DNA of 64,000 bases from Algoriphagus sp. TR-M9 (GTDB taxonomy: Bacteria; Bacteroidota; Bacteroidia; Cytophagales; Cyclobacteriaceae). The stretch spans positions 2,923,001 through 2,987,000 of the forward strand of contig NZ_CP115160.1 in assembly GCF_027594545.1 (NCBI RefSeq), given 5' to 3'. Below are positions 1-9,364 of this stretch, one piece after another. The position numbers were made by a program, and so were the translations under genes. The notes beneath the pieces were generated by a model that worked only from the letters and a program-made list of their open reading frames with translations, made no database searches and was not told the origin of the DNA. How positions within the stretch are numbered: the stretch's first letter is position 1; every line of letters begins with the position of its first letter.

Positions 1-93
1 TTCGTTTTTAGGATTGTCAGGATGGTTGATTGAAATATTCAAACCTTCCTTACTCACAAAGGAATTGCCTGGATGGTAAGTATTCTTAGGCAT
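1..93 (-). CDS. Possible N-terminus of a truncated ORF (hypothetical)
   Basis: Read on the minus strand, an ATG at 93 opens a frame that runs without a stop to the window edge, giving 31 residues starting MPKNTYHPGN. It lies 70 bp downstream of the end of the FNT-family gene and points the same way, so it could be the next gene of that transcription unit. The fragment is too short to recognise a family, and no signal peptide or membrane segment is visible. It could also be a chance frame. Confidence 0.35.
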   Translation of the reverse strand, partial: MPKNTYHPGNSFVSKEGLNISINHPDNPKNE

Positions 94-162
94 CAGGGTT
101 ACTTGTTAAAAAAACATCACTGAAGTTAATCTGACTAAAATAAAACAGTTTCTAAACTTAAC

Positions 163-1041
163 TCAGTTTTTCGAACTGATATTAAAGACAAATGCCCTAT
201 ACTTTAGCAAGGCCACAAAGATTGCCCCTCCGAAGGCATTGCCCAGTAGCGCTGTGCTTTGGAAGGATAAGTAATCCCATATAGAAATAGCCGGTGAACT
301 CAGCATCCCTGAAAACACCTCCACACTACCTATGATGCTATGGTGCAATCCTGTAAAGGACATCACTGCTGTAATCAAAAATATCATCACTATCCTACTG
401 ATGGTATCTCTGGATGAAGCCAGTAGCCAAGAGAGTAATCCCATTAACCAACCCGCAACTATAGCACTTACAAAAATAATCGGCAAATCGGCGTGTAACA
501 CATGACTGGCGATATCCACGACCACCTCCCTATCGAAGATACCCAAGTGGGGGCCCAGCCATAGCAGAATACCGGCCATTAGATAGCCACCCACTAAATT
601 CCCGGAGATCACAACGCCCCATAGCTTCAGCATACTGCCGATAGTTCGCTTTTTATTTAAAACCGGGAGCGTCAAGAGCGCCGTCTGTTCGGTGAATAGT
701 ATGCTTTGCCCCAGCACCACCAATATAAAACCCAGTGGATAAACCAATGACACGATCCGGATGATGGAGCTTTCGTCATACTTACCTATCAGAAAAAAAT
801 ACACCGAACAAATCATCAGGTAACTGAAGCCAATCTCTAGTCCTGCGGTCAATGAACTGGTAAACAAACTCCGGTAACTCTTGTCATAAGTCTCCAGCGC
901 ATCTGTAATCTGATCCCGCAAAATCTCTCCATGGGTTTTAGCCGAATCCTTACTTTTTGACTTAGACTTACGAAGTTCATTATCGATTTCCCGCTGCTTT
1001 TCAGCTTCTAGCTGCTCTTCAGTCTTTTCTTTTTTCCACAT
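163..1041 (-). CDS. Formate/nitrite transporter family (FNT/YfdC-like) membrane channel
   Basis: A 292-residue integral membrane protein. The first ~55 residues are highly charged (lysine and glutamate rich) and probably cytoplasmic. Six hydrophobic segments follow, between about residues 60 and 285. The glycine-rich NLVGG segment and the GLHHSIIGS segment match conserved FNT-fold positions around the pore histidine. FNT proteins form pentameric channels for small monovalent anions such as formate, nitrite or hydrosulfide. The charged N-terminal extension and the H in place of the usual acidic or basic residue before HS are more like the YfdC branch, whose substrate is unclear. The family call is firm and the substrate unknown. 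The promoter must lie in the gap at 1042-1495. Confidence 0.85.
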   Translation of the reverse strand: MWKKEKTEEQLEAEKQREIDNELRKSKSKSKDSAKTHGEILRDQITDALETYDKSYRSLFTSSLTAGLEIGFSYLMICSVYFFLIGKYDESSIIRIVSLVYPLGFILVVLGQSILFTEQTALLTLPVLNKKRTIGSMLKLWGVVISGNLVGGYLMAGILLWLGPHLGIFDREVVVDIASHVLHADLPIIFVSAIVAGWLMGLLSWLLASSRDTISRIVMIFLITAVMSFTGLHHSIIGSVEVFSGMLSSPAISIWDYLSFQSTALLGNAFGGAIFVALLKYRAFVFNISSKN

Positions 1042-1495
1042 AGTTTGGATGGTGATTGGTTAATTCCCGAAGCGGTAATTTAACCCGGATTTTGCATTAG
1101 ATTTCGTTATGAGGGCAGTATTTGCAATATAATTAAGTAGTTTGGAGTCTTTTAAATAAATCAAAAACCACCTACGCCTTTCTCCCAGCAAAGCGACCAA
1201 AGCAATCTAAGTTTTGGAGGGTTTAAAAGAAGATTTTTTGATCTTACGGATACCGTCCTGCTAAATAAAGGAAAATAGGATACCGCAAAGGTTCAGTCAG
1301 TAATAAAAAAAATCGGATTATCCACAATTTTCCCTGTATCCTAAAGTCTTAGCTCACTCGGGCAAAAGTCAGATAACCGAAGCGGACTAATCCATAGGAT
1401 TAACCTAATTCTATCAGCTTTTATTTTTCCACTTTCGCCAAAGCTGATATGCATGAAACAGGCAAGTAAACCTCAAATACACAGAGGTTAACTTT
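1042..1495. other. Intergenic region with upstream sequence of the FNT gene
   Basis: A 454-bp gene-free stretch. It must contain the promoter of the minus-strand FNT gene (start 1041) and the 3' flank of the CotH-like gene (end 1496). No coding frame with a credible start was seen. The only clear structure is the inverted repeat at 1413-1448. Confidence 0.6.
1413..1448. repeat. Inverted repeat (9-bp arms)
   Basis: ATCAGCTTT at 1413-1421 and AAAGCTGAT at 1440-1448 are perfect inverted repeats separated by 18 bp, 48 bp beyond the stop of the CotH-like gene. No T-run follows on either strand, so a classical intrinsic terminator is not supported. It could be a weak mRNA 3'-end hairpin or chance. 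Confidence 0.4.
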
Positions 1496-2518
1496 CTAAT
1501 TCACTGTTCTGCAAGCGGATAGTATATTAATCGCAAATCGATTATCATCTTTCAAAATATCGAAAAACTCATTCAAAAAAGCATGCATATTGTCGATTTC
1601 CCGCTCATTAATCAAGGGCTGTAGATCATTCACAGCTTCAAGAAGCTGCTTTTCGTTAGCCAAATATTCCTGACGGATGGCCTGCATCATCGGCTCTTCC
1701 CTGCAATATCCCCGGTACAAGCGTTCCTTCACGGAGGATATCTCGAGCAAATTACTCACCTGCGAATAGGGCGGCATCACCAGCCCTGTCATGTCAAAAT
1801 CATAAGCCAGGGGAATCACTGAATCATCTTTCAGTCTCAGGATTTTCATGTTATGCTGATTTAGAGAAGACCAATCTGTGTTGCCAATCATGAACTGGAA
1901 ATAATCATGTCGAACCGCAGAACTATCCTCCAATAAAGTCCCAATCACCCTGGTATTTTCTAAAATCTCTGCATCAAACCGCTTTGCCACTTCATCATCA
2001 TCTTCGACTAAAAAGCCCAATAGCTGCACTGGCTCGCCTTTTTTATCATCCTCATTCAGAAAATTGATGCGTACCAATCGAGTCCGAAAGTAATGCTGAT
2101 TTACTAATTCATACATTTGATAACAAGCAAACTCCTTTGCTACAAAAGAATCCGCATTGGAGTTTTTGGCACAAGGAAAAACTATTTTCAGCTTTCGGTT
2201 TCCTTGCAAAATCGTTCCCTTTGCCTTCTTCTTTTTGATTTTCATTCGCAGCGGTGGGTAGAAGCAATTCTGCAATCGAAAATTCCCCCTCACCCTGAGT
2301 TCCACTTCCAAGGAATCCATACTACCTGATGAATTTTTGTACGCGAAAAAAGAGTCCATATAGGTGGAATCGTTGGTAAACTTGCGGAGATTCTTCACTG
2401 AAAACCCCATATTCACATCTAAAATCTCCTCATTATCAAAAAGTCTGGCTTCCTGCTTGGCATGTACAGAGAAAGTCAAGAAAATCAACCCACAAACCCA
2501 AAACAATAGCTTTTTCAT
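1496..2518 (-). CDS. Secreted CotH/HipA-like atypical kinase-fold protein (hypothetical)
   Basis: I chose the ATG at 2518 because it starts a clear signal peptide (MKKLLFWVCGLIFLTFSVHA). An upstream in-frame start would put 33 non-signal residues in front of it. The mature protein is about 320 residues. It has a basic stretch PPLRMKIKKKKAKG, a segment GNTDWSSLNQHNMKIL and, shortly after, LAYDFDMTGLV. An N-bearing loop followed by a DFD metal-binding motif is the arrangement seen in CotH and HipA-type atypical kinases. The assignment is by motif only. The protein is predicted to be exported, and its target is unknown. No operon partner is obvious. Confidence 0.55.
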   Translation of the reverse strand: MKKLLFWVCGLIFLTFSVHAKQEARLFDNEEILDVNMGFSVKNLRKFTNDSTYMDSFFAYKNSSGSMDSLEVELRVRGNFRLQNCFYPPLRMKIKKKKAKGTILQGNRKLKIVFPCAKNSNADSFVAKEFACYQMYELVNQHYFRTRLVRINFLNEDDKKGEPVQLLGFLVEDDDEVAKRFDAEILENTRVIGTLLEDSSAVRHDYFQFMIGNTDWSSLNQHNMKILRLKDDSVIPLAYDFDMTGLVMPPYSQVSNLLEISSVKERLYRGYCREEPMMQAIRQEYLANEKQLLEAVNDLQPLINEREIDNMHAFLNEFFDILKDDNRFAINILSACRTVN

Positions 2519-2818
2519 TTCACTAAAATTTATCCTTAAAAAAGAATGAAGCTGACTCCTGAAACATCTCCATCCGAACTTTGTCAATTTAAGGATAATG
2601 CAGTGATCTTTCCCCAATCCTTAAAAATACTGAATAATGAAGTCTCAAGATAACTGAGACTACGGCAAGATTGATATCCCTTTACGGTCTTATGCTGACT
2701 GCATCCAAAGTTCCTACCGGGATCCTAAGCCTGCATTGAAAAAGGCAATAACCTCTCTGTTGCACAAGGTTGAATAGGTACATTTTAACCACTGACCCAT
2801 GCAGCTGATTCCTAATCA
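2519..2818. other. Intergenic region, no feature recognised
   Basis: A 300-bp gap between the start of the CotH-like gene and the 3' end of the haemoglobin gene, both on the minus strand. It should carry the CotH-like gene's promoter. I saw no convincing promoter, hairpin with T-run or small ORF. Confidence 0.5.
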
Positions 2819-3214
2819 CTACCTCTCCCTCGCTTCCCAGATCCTCATAAATAGCATATGCGCCATCCTCCTCGCATGTTCTTTGGCATAAGCCGCTACT
2901 TCTCCTTCAAAATACCGGTCAATCGTCCCAAACCAAAGCTCAAGCCAGTTTCCAAAATGCGCTTGCTCAATACTATTATCTACCTCGGCATCCACAGTTC
3001 TATGGACTTTGACCGGATTAAACTTACCCGCTCCCGGCCCGGTTTGCAGCAGGATCATTTCCCAGAAATCACTCAAATGAACCAAATGCGTGTCCCAATC
3101 TTTGACTACTCCATTGAAAATAGGACCAAGCAATTCATTCTTTCTGACTTGATCATAAAATCTCCTCACCAAAAAATCCACTTCTTTTCTAGACCTTATC
3201 TCCACTCTATCCAT
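2819..3214 (-). CDS. Group III truncated haemoglobin
   Basis: A 131-residue globin, the usual length for group III truncated haemoglobins. Recognisable parts are the B-helix region VDFLVRRFYDQVRKNELLGPIF and the segment DWDTHLVHLSDFWEMILL. The FNPVKVHRTVD segment lies near the expected proximal histidine, and the C-terminal FGNWLELWFGTIDRYFEG carries the family tryptophans. Such proteins bind haem and O2 or NO, probably in redox or NO-stress roles, in the cytoplasm. No signal peptide is present. It starts 6 bp after the stop of the upstream phosphodiesterase gene, so the two are probably co-transcribed, although a functional link is not evident. Confidence 0.85.
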   Translation of the reverse strand: MDRVEIRSRKEVDFLVRRFYDQVRKNELLGPIFNGVVKDWDTHLVHLSDFWEMILLQTGPGAGKFNPVKVHRTVDAEVDNSIEQAHFGNWLELWFGTIDRYFEGEVAAYAKEHARRMAHMLFMRIWEARER

Positions 3215-3220
3215 AGCATT

Positions 3221-4465
3221 TCACTTTAAAATCGGCTCCAAAACTTCCAGTTTCCCATCAATATCCTTAGGAATCGGCAACCCCAGAATTTTACATATTA
3301 AGGGATACACGTGGATATTCTGAAAAGTTTCAATTTCCATTCCCGACTTGAATGCCGGGCCATTGGCATAAAATATCGCATGCATGTCCTTGTAAGCCGG
3401 ACTGTATCCATGTTCCCCAAAAACCTCGGTATCTAAGCGATCTGCATTCTCATTCAGGCGATTCAGCGTAGTCTCCCAAGCCAGGTAATAATCCCGATCT
3501 GGAATAATCAAAATATCCCCAATCCTGCTTTTGTACAGCAGATCCTGATAGTTTTCCTTATGATCTACATCTGTGATATGAATGGGCAGCGTGGACTTTT
3601 CCAATTGCTTGATTACTTTTTGCTTATCACTTGGATTCTCGAGGTATAGATGGGCCAAAGCTCCGTTATTTACCACCCTGGCCGGAATACCCTCAGTCAG
3701 CTCACTCAGGTTCAGGTAATTTCCCAAAGGCACTTCCATCATTCCATGATCGGAAACTATAATCACATTGATGTGCTCATCGTAGCTTTTCAAGCCCTCA
3801 AACAAAGCCCCCAATTCATAATCCAATTGCTTCAACCTAGCACCCAGCTGCTCATCGTTATTGGGCCCGTATCTATGCCCAATATCATCCATATCGGAGA
3901 AATATAGCGTAATCATACTCGGGCGCTTTTCCGCGGGCATTTCCAACCACTTAAACACTTCTGTCACCCGAGTCAGATTGCTCACCCTACCATCATAGGG
4001 ATAATAATAGCTGGGACGCACTCCCTGTACATCAGCCTCCGAACCCACAAAAAAATAACTTGCCGCCACCTGCTTGTTTTGCTCTGCCAGTACCCAAAGC
4101 GGTGTCCCTCCATACCAAGTGCCGTCTTGTACGATCTCGGTTTTGCCTATGCCATAGGTTTCATTCTTCTCCGGATCATAAAAAGAATTGTCCACCAATC
4201 CGTGATGCTCAGGTTTCATCCCAGTGGCGATGGTGTAGTGGTTTGGGAAAGTTTTACTCGGAAAAGAAGGCATCATACTCTCTGCCGCCACACCATTCTC
4301 GATGAACTTCTTCAGGTTTTCCGGTTGAAAACGCTCTACGTAATCGTATCGAAAACCATCGAGGGAAATCAAAATCACTATGGGTTTTTTATTTTTTTCC
4401 TGAGCCAAAGCAGCATTGGAAAATGCTAAAACAGCAAGTAGCAGTAGAGCATAAAATCTTTTCAT
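3221..4465 (-). CDS. Exported alkaline-phosphatase-superfamily NPP (nucleotide pyrophosphatase/phosphodiesterase)
   Basis: A 414-residue protein with a signal peptide (first ~21 residues, ending SNAALAQ). It contains the NPP metal and nucleophile motifs in order: ISLDGFR with D36, PSFPSKTFPNHY with T72 as predicted nucleophile, SDMDDIGHRYGP around residues 190-200, and IVSDHGM around D239/H240. A further histidine sits in GEHGYSP. NPP enzymes use two zinc ions to hydrolyse phosphodiester or pyrophosphate bonds of nucleotides or lipids. This one should act in the periplasm or at the cell surface. It is followed after 6 bp by the truncated haemoglobin gene. The family call is firm and the substrate unknown. 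Confidence 0.88.
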   Translation of the reverse strand: MKRFYALLLLAVLAFSNAALAQEKNKKPIVILISLDGFRYDYVERFQPENLKKFIENGVAAESMMPSFPSKTFPNHYTIATGMKPEHHGLVDNSFYDPEKNETYGIGKTEIVQDGTWYGGTPLWVLAEQNKQVAASYFFVGSEADVQGVRPSYYYPYDGRVSNLTRVTEVFKWLEMPAEKRPSMITLYFSDMDDIGHRYGPNNDEQLGARLKQLDYELGALFEGLKSYDEHINVIIVSDHGMMEVPLGNYLNLSELTEGIPARVVNNGALAHLYLENPSDKQKVIKQLEKSTLPIHITDVDHKENYQDLLYKSRIGDILIIPDRDYYLAWETTLNRLNENADRLDTEVFGEHGYSPAYKDMHAIFYANGPAFKSGMEIETFQNIHVYPLICKILGLPIPKDIDGKLEVLEPILK

Positions 4466-4677
4466 CTGTTTATTATTCGTCTAGTAAAGGCCATAACCTG
4501 TCTCGTGAAGAAGGATACGGGATGGAAGGTGGCTCCATGGATAATCATCCAGCTGCATGTCGCCTCCGAGGTACTCGATTTCATAGCATAAAATTTCCCC
4601 AAAAATACCTGCTTAAGTTTTGGCAAGCAATCCAACTTCCACTTATAACAGTTTGGTAACCTCCTGCAAATCCTACT

Positions 4678-5526
4678 CTACTGCCCGAAATAGGAATGAT
4701 CCTCCAACCAGTCTTTCAATCGGTCTGGCCAATGCTGAATACTGACGAACTCTGAGCGAAAGCCCATATTGAAGGCATGCTCATCTTTGGAATAAAGATG
4801 CAATTCCACATCTGCTCCTGCTTTGCGATAAGCCAGCATGGTCTCCACTACAGTGTCCGAGCAGCACTCATCTTTATTCGCGGCCACAAGGAATGCCGGC
4901 GGGGCGTCTTTTGCAACGGATTCCGGCGTCCCTAGAGGTCCCGGGTAAACTTGAATCTGAAAATTTGGCTGAGCAGCAAAGCGATCTACCGGATCGCTTG
5001 CATCAGGTTTACCAGGATTGGCATCATAAGCCACCCAATTCACCACCTCTCCTCCTGCCGAGAAGCCCATGATCCCCACTCGATCTGGGTCAACCTTCCA
5101 AGCTTCGGCATTTGCCCGGACCATACGCATGGCACGTATGACATCCTGAGTAGGATGGGACGCATCATACGGGGAGTTTTCTTCGCGAAACAACCTGTAT
5201 TTCAATACCCCCACAGTCAGACCTAGCTCATTGAGAAATTTAGCAGGAGCAACCCCCTCTCCATTGTAACCCAAATTCCTAAAACCTCCACCTGGGCAAA
5301 TCAAAATGAATGCTCCATTCGGGTTTTCTGGCTTGAATAGGGTAATACTGGGATTATGGATATTTCTCACCCACCAATCCTGGGCTAGCTCTGGCTCATC
5401 TTTTCGTTCTTCAAAACCAGGTGCACCGTTTTCCCACAGGTAAATTTTCTCTCCGCTTTGCTGCGCAAAAACAGTACTGCATAGGCATAGAAGCAGCATT
5501 AAAGACAATGGATAAAACTTCATCAT
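4678..5526 (-). CDS. Exported alpha/beta hydrolase, acetylxylan-esterase-like
   Basis: A 282-residue hydrolase with a signal peptide (MLLLCLCSTVFAQQ). The oxyanion region CPGGGFRNL near residue 80, the nucleophile elbow GFSAGG with S156, and a terminal histidine in KDEHAFNMG make a complete alpha/beta-hydrolase triad set. The overall pattern (LWENGAPG start, CPGGG, GFSAGG) matches the small exported esterases that deacetylate plant polysaccharides or sugars. A paralogue lies at 23912-24826 in the fucose cluster. Two adjacent ATGs (5526 and 5523) are possible starts. It stands alone, with no nearby polysaccharide genes, so the substrate is a guess. Confidence 0.8.
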   Translation of the reverse strand: MMKFYPLSLMLLLCLCSTVFAQQSGEKIYLWENGAPGFEERKDEPELAQDWWVRNIHNPSITLFKPENPNGAFILICPGGGFRNLGYNGEGVAPAKFLNELGLTVGVLKYRLFREENSPYDASHPTQDVIRAMRMVRANAEAWKVDPDRVGIMGFSAGGEVVNWVAYDANPGKPDASDPVDRFAAQPNFQIQVYPGPLGTPESVAKDAPPAFLVAANKDECCSDTVVETMLAYRKAGADVELHLYSKDEHAFNMGFRSEFVSIQHWPDRLKDWLEDHSYFGQ

Positions 5527-5730
5527 AGGTAGAATGGGTTATGGGCTATTTCACTACAAAATTGACCACTCAAACTACCATTTTTCTTGTAAAAACAACT
5601 TGATTCTCTCCCTTTACTCCACAGTTTCGGGAATATTTTCCCTTCATAGACTTCGCAAAACAGGTCCATTTGCTCCAAAAAGCAGTTGGTACACCTATTG
5701 GAATGAAGAGCTCATCAAACAACTCAAACT

Positions 5731-6408
5731 ATGAAAACGACCAACAAACTTTTAGCAACGGCATTAATTTCTTCCATCACCCTTGGGGGTATTAGTTGCA
5801 AATCTAGTAATGCCGTAAAAGGCGGTGCCATAGGAGGTGCCGCAGGAGGAGTTCTAGGTGGAGTCATTGCCGGAAAAGACAATACCGCCGTAGGTGTATT
5901 GATAGGGTCTGCCATAGGTGGATCTGCGGGTGCAATCATCGGAAATGAAATGGACAAGGCAGCCGAGGAACTTCAGCGCGACCTGGAGGGAGCAGAGGTG
6001 GAGCGTGTAGGAGAAGGAATAAAAATCACCTTTGATTCCGGCCTGATGTTCCCGGTAGATCAAGCCGAACTAAATGCAGCCTCTAGGCAAAACCTGGCGG
6101 AATTATCAGAAACCTTACAGAAATACGAGGAAACCAACATACTCGTAGAAGGGCATACGGACAATACCGGTTCGGAAGATTACAACATGAAATTAGCTGA
6201 AAGAAGAGCCTATTCCGTAGAAGATTTCCTGACTTCCAATGGCATCGCTAAGAAGAGACTGGAAATCACTGCCTATGGTGAAATGCAACCCACTGCTACT
6301 AACCAAACGGAAGCTGGGAGACAGCAAAACCGCCGGGTGGAAGTGGCCATCTACGCCAATAAAAAAATGCAGCGAATGGCTGAACGAGGTGAACTGGGAG
6401 AAGAATAA
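5731..6408 (+). CDS. OmpA-family lipoprotein with glycine-zipper domain
   Basis: A 225-residue outer-membrane lipoprotein. A signal peptide ends in a lipobox (GGISC, C23). It is followed by a glycine-zipper stretch (alternating GG/A/V, roughly residues 30-70) and a C-terminal OmpA peptidoglycan-binding domain (roughly residues 95-215) with the signature VEGHTDNTGSEDYNMKLAERR. Proteins of this type anchor the outer membrane to peptidoglycan. The gene is monocistronic: a strong hairpin terminator follows at 6437-6466, and the gene upstream is divergent. Confidence 0.9.
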   Translation: MKTTNKLLATALISSITLGGISCKSSNAVKGGAIGGAAGGVLGGVIAGKDNTAVGVLIGSAIGGSAGAIIGNEMDKAAEELQRDLEGAEVERVGEGIKITFDSGLMFPVDQAELNAASRQNLAELSETLQKYEETNILVEGHTDNTGSEDYNMKLAERRAYSVEDFLTSNGIAKKRLEITAYGEMQPTATNQTEAGRQQNRRVEVAIYANKKMQRMAERGELGEE

Positions 6409-6436
6409 ATCTCCACACAAGCCCTTTTTATTGTTC

Positions 6437-6466
6437 AAAAGGCGACCAATACGGTCGTCTTTTTTT
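6437..6466 (+). terminator. Intrinsic terminator (bidirectional) after ompA-like gene
   Basis: The stem AAAAGGCGACC / GGTCGTCTTTT encloses the loop AATAC and is followed by further T residues. About 11 pairs form, including one G-T. It lies between convergent genes and has A-runs on the left and T-runs on the right, so it can serve both. Confidence 0.85.
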
Positions 6467-8825
6467 AATTTTCACTCAATAAATTCTGGTAATACTTCAT
6501 CCGCTCTTCATTACCCACGGCTCTATTGAGCAGCATCAGATTACTCAGCACACCTCTGTTTGACCCATATTGCAAGGCATTCTCATAGGCTGTAATAGCC
6601 TCAGATTCTTTACGCTGCACAATCAGAGATGCCCCTAAGTTCGTGTAAGCAGAGAAAAAATCATCCGGACCGGCAGCGATGGCCTCTTTGAAATACTGCT
6701 CAGCCAGCGGGTAATTTTTGTCTTTATAGAATGCAATAGTTCCCAGGTTGGTCATCACCACCGCGTTACTAGCCTCTATATCATAAGACTGGAGAAATTT
6801 CGCCTTTGCCCCTAGGGTGTCTTTCAGCTCCAGAAGTGACTTACCATACGCTGCAAAGTAGGTCGGGTACTTCTCCGCACTGCCATAGTCTGGATAATTT
6901 GGCTCCACTGATTTATAATTTTCCACGGCCTCAGCATAGTTGTTCTTTTTGAAGGCATCATTCCCTGCCTTCATATCCATCTGAAAGGCCACCTCAGCTA
7001 TATCCACGCCCTCTGCATACTTGGCCGCATTTTCCTTATCCCCTACTTTGGTATATAAATAGGCCAGATATTTCCTCACTTCCTCTTTATCTTCCTGCTC
7101 CAAGGACTTTTCGAATGCAGCTATCCCCTTTTGGTATTGATCAGATTGTATATAGGTCAAACCCAGATTGATATAGGTCGCAGCTAGATTTGGATCATCT
7201 GTTTTTAAGCTTCGCAAATACAATTCTTCAGCTTTGTTATATTTACCTTGGTCGTAAGAGAGGGAAGCATATTTAAACCATCCATAATGTTTATTCGGAT
7301 TTCGTCTTACACTACGTTGCAGCACGTCGTAGGCTCTGGCCGTATCCTTCATCCCGATCAGCACTTCTGCCAGTGTGTTGAGGTACTGGGGAACCAAAGT
7401 GTCTTTTCCCAAAATCCCAAACATACGGTCATATTCCCTGACCGATTCCTCGAAATAATCAAAGGCTGAATCCGGAGCGGTCTTCTCGATGGACTTCCCT
7501 TTTAGCCTAAGTTCTTCTGCATACATCATGTGTGTCCTCCAGCTATTTGGAGCAGTCTGCACACCGGATTTTGCCAGGGTAAGTGAGTCTTTCCAAGCTT
7601 TACTTCTAGCTATGGTTTTCCAGGAAAAAGCCAACAAAACGGGAACCAAAACCAACAGCATGACAGGCCCCACTTTCTCGACCTTCATCCACAAAAGCAG
7701 GCGATACAAGCCATAAACCACTACTAGACAAAAGGCCAAAGAGGGAATAAACTGGAATCGCTCGCCGAGATTGGAACCTATAATCAATGCATCTGTGAGA
7801 TTCGCGAAAATGGAAAAAGTGGCGAAATAAAACAGAATCCCAAAACTGAATAAACTTCTATTTTTAAAACCTTTCACGGCAAAATATATCAGTGACCCGA
7901 AGAGCAGCAAACTCAACCAGACCACAGGGTTTGCAAAGGTTTGGATTTTCAGTTGACTGAAGGAATAATCCCATGACAAGGGATGCGGAAACACCAACAG
8001 CTTTACATATTCCAGATAAATATATAGGTTAGTAGCTAGTCGCTCCCCACCTTCTGCTTGATAGAGAATAGAGTTAATGATAGAGTTATAAGTAGTGGCT
8101 GCATCGTCTAGGACTACGCTTCGAAAAACCATATAGATCACAGCCGGCACCACAAAAGGAACCAGATGCTTCAGAGAATCAATCCATGATCTTCTCAGGA
8201 TAAAGTAGCTCAGCAAAAACACCACGGCGATGAAGGTGATTGTCTCTTCCTTAGAAATCAAGGACATAAAAAACAAAAGCCCAACTCCAATCCCATAAGG
8301 CAAGCGGAGTTTTTCAGCTTTGGTAAACCAAAGTAAAACCGCAGAAAAGCCGAATAAGGAGGCCAATAAAGTATCCCGGCTTTTCACAGAAGCCACTACC
8401 TCTGTATGAATGGGGTGAACGGCATAAAGAACCAATATCAATAAAGCTATATAAGCCGGAAGATGCCTCTTAGCTATAATTTTGTGCAACAAAAAACCTA
8501 AAACCAGCAACACCAAAAAATAGAGCAACACATTGGCTACATGACCATTGGCAGCATCAAACTCACCAAAAACCGCATACTCTACCGCAAAAGTCAGCAG
8601 GGTAAAGGGTCTATAAATACTGGTGTTCACTGGATTGATCTGGATGAAATTCATCGAGCCGTACCGGAATAGTTCCGTCCACTCATCCAGTCCTTTTTGG
8701 GTCACCCTATTGAAGTAAGCATAGATGCCGTCATCGCCGGTGTACCCATAATTATACGTTTGTGCATAAAGTGCTGCACCTAGAAAAGCAATCAAAAAAA
8801 TCCAATAAACAGGTTTTAACTTCAT
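6465..8825 (-). CDS. Polytopic membrane protein with C-terminal TPR repeats (TMTC/GT-C-like)
   Basis: A 786-residue protein. Roughly the first 400 residues hold about ten hydrophobic helices, and the C-terminal half is a run of tetratricopeptide repeats (about residues 400-780, e.g. YASLSYDQGKYNKAEELYLRSL, AATYINLGLTYIQ). An acidic YGYTGDDG motif lies in the first extracytoplasmic loop, and a second loop region holds INPVNTSIYRPFTLL. This architecture is that of TMTC-type GT-C glycosyltransferases, in which the acidic loop is catalytic. A role in glycosylating envelope proteins or lipids is inferred. It overlaps the terminator at its 3' end. Confidence 0.7.
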   Translation of the reverse strand: MKLKPVYWIFLIAFLGAALYAQTYNYGYTGDDGIYAYFNRVTQKGLDEWTELFRYGSMNFIQINPVNTSIYRPFTLLTFAVEYAVFGEFDAANGHVANVLLYFLVLLVLGFLLHKIIAKRHLPAYIALLILVLYAVHPIHTEVVASVKSRDTLLASLFGFSAVLLWFTKAEKLRLPYGIGVGLLFFMSLISKEETITFIAVVFLLSYFILRRSWIDSLKHLVPFVVPAVIYMVFRSVVLDDAATTYNSIINSILYQAEGGERLATNLYIYLEYVKLLVFPHPLSWDYSFSQLKIQTFANPVVWLSLLLFGSLIYFAVKGFKNRSLFSFGILFYFATFSIFANLTDALIIGSNLGERFQFIPSLAFCLVVVYGLYRLLLWMKVEKVGPVMLLVLVPVLLAFSWKTIARSKAWKDSLTLAKSGVQTAPNSWRTHMMYAEELRLKGKSIEKTAPDSAFDYFEESVREYDRMFGILGKDTLVPQYLNTLAEVLIGMKDTARAYDVLQRSVRRNPNKHYGWFKYASLSYDQGKYNKAEELYLRSLKTDDPNLAATYINLGLTYIQSDQYQKGIAAFEKSLEQEDKEEVRKYLAYLYTKVGDKENAAKYAEGVDIAEVAFQMDMKAGNDAFKKNNYAEAVENYKSVEPNYPDYGSAEKYPTYFAAYGKSLLELKDTLGAKAKFLQSYDIEASNAVVMTNLGTIAFYKDKNYPLAEQYFKEAIAAGPDDFFSAYTNLGASLIVQRKESEAITAYENALQYGSNRGVLSNLMLLNRAVGNEERMKYYQNLLSEN

Positions 8826-8923
8826 TCTGAAAGGGTGTTGTTTTTTTTGAAAATTAGGGAAAAAATCAAAATGAACACAGTCTTTCGGTAATCGAAGAAA
8901 TCCAATTTAAAATCCAACCGCTT

Positions 8924-9364
8924 TCAACCCATCCCCAATAGAGGCAAATGCTTAACCCGATGATATGTCAAGGCTGCCTTGATACACTGCCTCAGCTCCT
9001 GCGCAGGAATTTCATCCTCCAGAGAAAAAAGGATCGCCCTATTCCCTTCGAAGGAAAATAGTCCCTCGAATGCCAGGCGAAAAGTAGGTACAAGCTTACT
9101 GGTACACTTGAAATACATGGCATAATGATGGGGATTTTTGGCTTTCCAATCCATCCTAAGCGTACTACCTTGCTTGGTCAGGTAACTGGGTTCACCCCAT
9201 TTCAGAGTTTCCTCGATTCGTGCCAAACCTGGGATTTCTCCAGCAGCTTCCAGTACCAAAGCTCTCAAATCATACATTTTAGCCTGGACAAAGACCGGAT
9301 AGGCCTGAAAGACCTCTTTTACCCTAGGGTCGGAAACCACTTCAAAATCAGTATTTACCATCAT
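8924..9364 (-). CDS. DUF1801 (YdhG-like) family protein
   Basis: About 146 residues. Conserved features are the N-terminal VKEVFQAYPVFVQAKMYDLRALVLEAA, the motif EETLKWGEPSYLT, the segment HHYAMYFKCTSKLVPTFR and FSFEGNRAILFS, all characteristic of DUF1801 proteins. The family includes iron-chaperone-like and resistance-associated members, and a precise role is not known. I place the start at the ATG at 9364, which overlaps the TGA of the upstream gene by one base (TGATG) and indicates translational coupling. A TTG one codon earlier is less likely. It is cytoplasmic. Confidence 0.8.
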   Translation of the reverse strand: MMVNTDFEVVSDPRVKEVFQAYPVFVQAKMYDLRALVLEAAGEIPGLARIEETLKWGEPSYLTKQGSTLRMDWKAKNPHHYAMYFKCTSKLVPTFRLAFEGLFSFEGNRAILFSLEDEIPAQELRQCIKAALTYHRVKHLPLLGMG

